This document shows, one piece after another, positions 6,081-9,919 of a DNA stretch of 9,919 nt (position 1 is its first letter; every line of letters begins with the position of its first letter). Source of the stretch: Bifidobacterium breve (GTDB lineage Bacteria; Actinomycetota; Acidimicrobiia; Acidimicrobiales; Ilumatobacteraceae); assembly GCA_943325425.2 (NCBI GenBank), contig CALPPJ020000028.1, positions 1-9,919 on the forward strand, in the 5' to 3' direction. The translations under genes and the position numbers were made by a program. Under the pieces are notes generated by a model. It did no database searches. It worked only from the letters and a program-made list of their open reading frames with translations, and was not told the origin of the DNA.

Positions 6081-7225
6081 AAACCCATCTCTTTGGCAAT
6101 GATTGTTTTCATGACCTCTGTCGTTCCGCCGTAGATGGTGGTGATCCGGGCGTCGGCGTAGGTGCGCGCAATGGGGTATTCGCTCATGTAGCCGTACCCT
6201 CCAAATAATTGCAGGCACTTATCAGCAACTTTGTTTTGTAGTTCGGTGCACCAGAATTTTGCTGCCGCTGCTTCAGCGGCTGTGAGTTGATCTTCATTAA
6301 GAGCCAAGATGCATTGATCAACATAAGCCTGTGCGACGTCAATCGCCGTGCGTTGCTCTGCCAATACAAACTTCGTATTTTGGAAATTGGAAATCGACTG
6401 TCCGAAAGCTTTGCGTTCCTTGACGTAGTCAACCGTCCAGTTGAGAGCAGATCTGGCAAATGCCACACCAGCGATAGCAATTGAGAGGCGTTCCTGAGCA
6501 AGATTTGAAGTGAGGTAATGGAAAGCACGTCCTTCTTCACCCAACAAGTTTTCAACTGGAACTTCAACATCATTGAAAAAGAGTTCGGCGGTGTCTTGAC
6601 TGTGCATTCCGATCTTTTCGAGGTTCCGTCCACGTTCGAATCCGGCCATTGAACGTTCAACGACCATTAAGGACATACCCGTATGGCGCTGTGTTGGATC
6701 AGTTTTCGCAGCAACAATGATGATGTCGGAGTTGATGCCGTTGGTGATGAAAGTTTTTGAACCATTCAAAATGTAACGGTCGCCGTCTTTGCGTGCAGTC
6801 GTTGCAATACTGGCAAGGTCGCTACCGGTGCCGGGCTCAGTCATTGCGATCGCTGTAATCAATTCACCGCTAGCAATACCTGGCAGCCAACGCTCTTTTT
6901 GTTCATCGTTACAAATCTCCATGTAGTACGGAGTTGTGATGTCGTTGTGCAAGGTGATGCCTGCACCAGCTCCACCAATACCGGCTGCCGCTAATTCTTC
7001 GGCGATAATCGCGTTAAACCGAAAATCCTTGATGCCACCGCCACCGTATTGCTCGGGAATCGCCATACCCAAGAAGCCACTGGCCCCGGCTTTGGCGTAC
7101 ATCTCTCGAGGAGCAATTCCATCTTTTTCCCATTGGGCATAGAAAGGAGTGATCTCTTTGGCTATGAAGCTTCGAAAGCTGGCACCGAAGGCAAGATGGT
7201 CATCGTTGTAGAGGGATCGTTTCAC
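6077..7225 (-). CDS. Acyl-CoA dehydrogenase
   Basis: The 382-residue FAD enzyme should introduce an alpha,beta double bond into an acyl-CoA, passing electrons to electron-transfer flavoprotein. The signature AMTEPGTGSDLAS is at 127-139 and the second family signature, beginning QLFGGYGYMSEYPIARTY, is at 339-360. The C-terminal segment reads IYGGTTEVMK, so the usual IYEGT catalytic glutamate of short/medium-chain enzymes is absent. Instead Glu245 in NLAQERL lies where long-chain and isovaleryl-CoA dehydrogenases carry their base. Length is normal. The GTG start (7225) matches the family N-terminus (MKRxLY), although the AGGAGG ahead of it abuts the codon. The gene lies 15 bases after the SDR gene and overlaps the Rieske gene by four bases, so all three are probably one transcript. 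The acyl substrate is unknown. Confidence 0.95.
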   Translation of the reverse strand: MKRSLYNDDHLAFGASFRSFIAKEITPFYAQWEKDGIAPREMYAKAGASGFLGMAIPEQYGGGGIKDFRFNAIIAEELAAAGIGGAGAGITLHNDITTPYYMEICNDEQKERWLPGIASGELITAIAMTEPGTGSDLASIATTARKDGDRYILNGSKTFITNGINSDIIIVAAKTDPTQRHTGMSLMVVERSMAGFERGRNLEKIGMHSQDTAELFFNDVEVPVENLLGEEGRAFHYLTSNLAQERLSIAIAGVAFARSALNWTVDYVKERKAFGQSISNFQNTKFVLAEQRTAIDVAQAYVDQCILALNEDQLTAAEAAAAKFWCTELQNKVADKCLQLFGGYGYMSEYPIARTYADARITTIYGGTTEVMKTIIAKEMGL

Positions 7226-7231
7226 CCTCCT
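7226..7231 (-). promoter_or_regulatory. AGGAGG abutting the GTG start of the acyl-CoA dehydrogenase
   Basis: A perfect AGGAGG touches the GTG at 7225 with no spacer, whereas five to nine bases would be normal. The only in-frame codons back to the upstream TAA stop (7243-7241, which is also the SDR stop) are GGG, CAG, AAT, AGG and AGG, so no better start exists. The site may help ribosomes terminating on the SDR gene to reinitiate. Confidence 0.55.
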
Positions 7232-7240
7232 ATTCTGCCC

Positions 7241-7999
7241 TTACGCCCAGCCTCCTGCATAAGCCACGAATTGACCTGTTGTAAACCGGCTTGATCCATC
7301 AAGGAAAGCCATACAAAACGCGGCGAATTCAGTCATTGTGCCCAAACGCTTCATGGGTACCTGCGACTCAATCTTGGCGCGTACCTCTGGATCGGAGGCA
7401 CCAGACGCCTTCAGAAAGGCGGGGAAATCCATAAAGTTGGTCCCGACGGCATTCACCTGCACACCAGTGCGGGCAACTTCATCGGCAACGTTCTTCACCA
7501 ACATGGACGCTCCAGCTCGGGCGGCCGAATAGAGGGGAGCGCCTGGCGTCGGTCGAGCCGCTGAGGCACTGGTGATGACCAGCACCTGACCTTGACCCTG
7601 CGGCGTCATTTTTGGAACAACTGCTTTCATGAAGTTGTAGGGGGCTTCAACGCAGCCCACAAGTACTGAACGAAGATCCTCAAGCGACGAATTCACAAAG
7701 CGACCAGTGACAATCTGCCCAGAAAACATGACGGCGGAGTCAATGCGACCAAAGATAGTGAGTGCTCGTTCGACCAATAGATCCGAATTCTGCGGCTGCG
7801 CAAGATCTTGAACGTTGGGTACGACTTCAACACGTGCGCCTATTTGGTCCAATTCTGCGACCAAATCAGCAGATGCATTTCCGACGACTAGGTCAAATCC
7901 GCGACGGGCCAAATGGCGGCAAAGTTCGGGTCCGACATAGAAATGGCCGTCTGCGACGATGGCAACGGGTCGAGAAGTTGATGGGGAATCTGTGGTCAT
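7241..7999 (-). CDS. Short-chain dehydrogenase/reductase (SDR) family protein, atypical active site
   Basis: The 252-residue protein has the length and Rossmann layout of a classical SDR, which normally oxidises or reduces an alcohol/ketone with NAD(P). The pattern is a first strand PVAIVADG, a helix at about 24-34, VLVITSASA (139-147) before the active-site loop, LYSAARAGASMLV (156-168), and a C-terminus ending VAYAGGWA. Two hallmarks deviate. The glycine-rich TGxxxGxG is replaced by ADGHFYVG (16-23). The YxxxK motif is YSAAR, with Tyr157 kept and Arg161 in place of lysine, while Ser144 stands the expected 13 residues before Tyr157. NNAG is also degenerate (MFSG, 91-94). Catalysis may therefore be altered or lost, but the fold is clear. 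It is the first gene of the minus-strand operon and starts at an ATG without a Shine-Dalgarno. Confidence 0.85.
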   Translation of the reverse strand: MTTDSPSTSRPVAIVADGHFYVGPELCRHLARRGFDLVVGNASADLVAELDQIGARVEVVPNVQDLAQPQNSDLLVERALTIFGRIDSAVMFSGQIVTGRFVNSSLEDLRSVLVGCVEAPYNFMKAVVPKMTPQGQGQVLVITSASAARPTPGAPLYSAARAGASMLVKNVADEVARTGVQVNAVGTNFMDFPAFLKASGASDPEVRAKIESQVPMKRLGTMTEFAAFCMAFLDGSSRFTTGQFVAYAGGWA

Positions 8000-8005
8000 G
8001 TGCCG

Positions 8006-8034
8006 AGGGTAGGTAGTGGCAGGGCTATTGTCAA
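8006..8034 (-). promoter_or_regulatory. Sigma-70-type promoter for the SDR operon, predicted leaderless
   Basis: On the minus strand, TTGACA (8034-8029) is a perfect -35 box. A 17-base spacer follows, then TACCCT (8011-8006), a TAnnnT -10 box. Six bases later comes the ATG at 7999. The expected transcription start is therefore the A of the start codon, and no Shine-Dalgarno precedes it, so the mRNA is predicted to be leaderless. This is based on spacing and consensus only. Confidence 0.65.
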
Positions 8035-8036
8035 TA
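8026..8036. promoter_or_regulatory. Small palindrome TATTGTCAATA, candidate operator in the divergent promoter
   Basis: Five-base arms TATTG and CAATA surround one central base. The palindrome covers the -35 box of the minus-strand promoter and sits just upstream of the divergent sulfatase gene, where a repressor could control both. On the plus strand TATTGT (8026-8031) could also serve as a weak -10 for a near-leaderless sulfatase mRNA starting at about 8039, but no -35 is visible. The palindrome is short enough to be chance. Confidence 0.3.
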
Positions 8037-8039
8037 CTT

Positions 8040-9919
8040 GTGAAAGATTACGAAGGCTTTACCGGAAAAATTGGTCGAACTGTTGCCGAGTCGGAGGCTG
8101 CCTGGCCGCCAAACAAGCACCCTGGCGAAAAGGCTCCCAATGTCATCGTGATGTTGTTCGACGATTTGGGTTTCTCGCACTTGGGATGTTTTGGTTCAAC
8201 CATCGACACTCCAAATATCGATCGATTGGCAGAGCAAGGTCTTCGTTACACGAACTTCCATGTCACCCCATTGTGTTCGCCGACGCGCGCTGCTCTTCTC
8301 ACTGGGCGTAATCATCATGCGGTTGGAATGCGCGGAGTTTCAAACTTCGACTCTGGTTTCCCGCACATGCGCGGACAGATTTCTAATCACGCAGCCACTG
8401 TCGCCGAAGTCGTTCGCGAAGAGGGCTACACCACATTCGCTTTAGGTAAATGGCACTTGTGCCCGATGGTCGATGCCTCTCCCGCAGGACCATACGATCA
8501 GTGGCCGTTACAACGAGGCTTCGATCGCTTCTATGGTTTCCTTGACGGTGAGACCGATCAGTTCTATCCAGAGTTGGTGTATGACAATCATTGGATTGAA
8601 CCACCAGCCGGACCCGATGATGGCTACCACCTCACCGAAGACTTGGTTGATCACGCCATTTCATTTGTGCATGATTCAGTCGGAGTTCGACCCGATCGTC
8701 CATTTTTTATGTACCTAGCCTTTGGCGCAACGCACGCACCGCATCAGGCCCCTCCCGAGTTCATGGCAAAATATCGCGGGGCATTTGACGAAGGCTGGGA
8801 TGTCTTTCGAGATCGATGGTTCGCGCGTCAGAAAGAACTCGGGTTATTGCCCGAGGACACAAAATTGGCTCCACGCAATCCCGGAGTTGAAGCCTGGGAC
8901 ACATTGTCAGAGAATCAACAACGCCTCGCGTGCCGATTGCAAGAGGCTTATGCGGCCTTCCTTGATCATACCGACGTTCAAATAGGTCGTCTGTTGGCTT
9001 CTATTGAAAAACTCGGTCTCGATGACAACACCATGATCGTCTTGCTTGCCGATAACGGGGCTTCCCAAGAAGGCGGGCCATTCGGTGTGCTCCACGAAAT
9101 GAAGTTCTTCAACATGATGATTGAAATGCCCGACGAGGCGATTCATCGCCTTGATGAAATTGGTGGACCGCATAGTCATAGCAACTACCCGTGGGGTTGG
9201 TCGCAGGTCGGTAATACTCCGTTCAAATTCTACAAGCAGAACACCCATGAAGGCGGAATTCACGTTCCTCTCATCATCAAGTGGCCCAAGGGCGTTAAGG
9301 ACAATGGCAGCACGCGTGATCAGTTCCACCACGTCAACGACATTGTCCCGACGATTTATGAAGCCATTGGCATCACTCCGCCCGACACGTATCGCGGCCT
9401 TGAACAGATGCCAATTTCGGGCGTGGCAATGAACTACACCTTTGATGACAAAGAGGCGAAAACTCGCAAACTCGTGCAGTACTACGAGATGGTGGGACAT
9501 CGTGGCATCTATGCCAACGGATGGAAAGCCGTGACTCGCCATACACCTGGAGTTTCTTTTGACGATGACGTATGGGAGCTCTATCACGTAGAAGTTGATC
9601 GCTCTGAAACACATGACCTTGCAAAGCAAGAGCCAGATCGTTTGAACGAACTCATCGCTTTGTGGTGGGAAGAAGCCGAGACTGAAGGAGTGCTTCCTCT
9701 TGATGATCGAGGTTTAGAACTGTTCGGAATCAACTTCAAAAAAAATAGTCCGCACCCAGAATCACGCCAGTACGTTTACCGTCCACCGATGGCGCCGTTG
9801 CCTTCACAGGCTTCGGCAGCGATGGGCGGTCGCAGTTGGGATATGGAAGCAGTCGTCGATCGTGGAGACGCTGAGGGTGGAGTTATCTTCGCGACTGGCA
9901 CGGAGAACTCCGGTTTTAG
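8040..9919 (+). CDS. Arylsulfatase A-family sulfatase (3' end beyond window)
   Basis: The 626 complete codons in the window encode a formylglycine-dependent sulfatase, which hydrolyses sulfate esters to an alcohol plus sulfate. The modification motif is CSPTRAALLTG, with Cys79 as the residue converted to formylglycine and Arg83. Metal ligands are probably Asp41 and Asp42 (LFDDLG) and Asp338 and Asn339 (ADNGAS). Other family residues are Lys137 and His139 in GKWHL, His232 in THAPH and His403 in THEGG. There is no signal peptide, so the enzyme is probably cytosolic. I chose the GTG at 8040 because YEGFTGKIGRT is the usual N-terminus of this subfamily. GTG 8016 and TTG 8028 are possible but overlap the opposing promoter. 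The last two bases (AG) begin an incomplete codon, so the TTTTAG at the edge is not a stop in frame. A formylglycine-generating enzyme must be encoded elsewhere. Confidence 0.93.
   Translation, partial: MKDYEGFTGKIGRTVAESEAAWPPNKHPGEKAPNVIVMLFDDLGFSHLGCFGSTIDTPNIDRLAEQGLRYTNFHVTPLCSPTRAALLTGRNHHAVGMRGVSNFDSGFPHMRGQISNHAATVAEVVREEGYTTFALGKWHLCPMVDASPAGPYDQWPLQRGFDRFYGFLDGETDQFYPELVYDNHWIEPPAGPDDGYHLTEDLVDHAISFVHDSVGVRPDRPFFMYLAFGATHAPHQAPPEFMAKYRGAFDEGWDVFRDRWFARQKELGLLPEDTKLAPRNPGVEAWDTLSENQQRLACRLQEAYAAFLDHTDVQIGRLLASIEKLGLDDNTMIVLLADNGASQEGGPFGVLHEMKFFNMMIEMPDEAIHRLDEIGGPHSHSNYPWGWSQVGNTPFKFYKQNTHEGGIHVPLIIKWPKGVKDNGSTRDQFHHVNDIVPTIYEAIGITPPDTYRGLEQMPISGVAMNYTFDDKEAKTRKLVQYYEMVGHRGIYANGWKAVTRHTPGVSFDDDVWELYHVEVDRSETHDLAKQEPDRLNELIALWWEEAETEGVLPLDDRGLELFGINFKKNSPHPESRQYVYRPPMAPLPSQASAAMGGRSWDMEAVVDRGDAEGGVIFATGTENSGF

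Noticed and set aside
6081..6218. A 46-residue N-terminal extension of the Rieske protein.
   Set aside because: The extension lies within the acyl-CoA dehydrogenase C-terminus, is rich in His and Arg, and looks out of frame. The ATG at 6080 has an ATGA overlap and a reasonable ribosome site.
8383..8604. A short minus-strand open frame inside the sulfatase gene, considered as a regulator gene.
   Set aside because: It has no helix-turn-helix pattern and lies opposite conserved sulfatase motifs.
8907..9629. A 240-codon open frame on the minus strand inside the sulfatase gene.
   Set aside because: It is antisense to a well-supported sulfatase frame, its product has no recognisable domain, and its composition is that of a shadow frame.
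9914..9919. TTTTAG at the right edge as the sulfatase stop codon.
   Set aside because: The sulfatase frame reads GGT TTT AG with the last codon incomplete, so the TAG is out of frame.
1..9919. CRISPR array, insertion sequence ends, phage genes or attachment site at the tRNA.
   Set aside because: No regularly spaced repeats, transposase or integrase were seen, and no second copy of the tRNA 3' end was noticed. By eye, a distant imperfect repeat could be missed.

Overview
The window looks like ordinary chromosome from a free-living actinobacterium. GC content is moderate, close to half by eye. GTG starts are frequent, some starts appear leaderless, and the SecG and peptide-ABC proteins are of actinobacterial type. 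My best guess is an aquatic Acidimicrobiia-like lineage. This is an inference from protein style and gene content, not a demonstrated placement. I see no insertion sequence, CRISPR array, integrase, prophage gene or rRNA.

Region 1 (1-3993, plus strand) is most of a peptide/nickel-type ABC importer. It holds the C-terminal part of a family 5 solute-binding protein, a DppB-type permease, and two ATPases of DppD and DppF type. The last three genes are joined by ATGA start/stop overlaps. A perfect 16-bp hairpin separates the binding-protein gene from the permease gene. No DppC-type permease is present, so it should lie upstream of the window. Both ATPases carry the four-cysteine C-terminal domain that binds an iron-sulfur cluster in some relatives.

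Region 2 (4014-4398, plus strand) is housekeeping: secG, then a complete tRNA-Leu(GAG) with an encoded CCA tail. The tRNA meets the stop codon of the opposing thrH gene with only 6 bases between them.

Region 3 (4405-7999, minus strand) reads as one operon. In transcription order it encodes an atypical short-chain dehydrogenase (SDR), an acyl-CoA dehydrogenase, a Rieske non-heme iron oxygenase alpha subunit, and a ThrH-type HAD phosphatase. The first gene has a TTGACA-17-TACCCT promoter whose predicted start point is the A of its ATG, so its mRNA is probably leaderless.

Region 4 (8040-9919, plus strand) is a formylglycine-type arylsulfatase. It is divergent from the SDR across only 40 bases and runs off the right edge. 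Together, sulfatase, SDR, acyl-CoA dehydrogenase and Rieske oxygenase suggest a catabolic unit in which a sulfate ester is desulfated and the released alcohol or acid is oxidised, partly as a CoA thioester. The substrate cannot be read from the sequence. This cluster, with its odd SDR active site and the Glu-bridged Rieske enzyme, is the most interesting part of the window, although every gene belongs to a known family.
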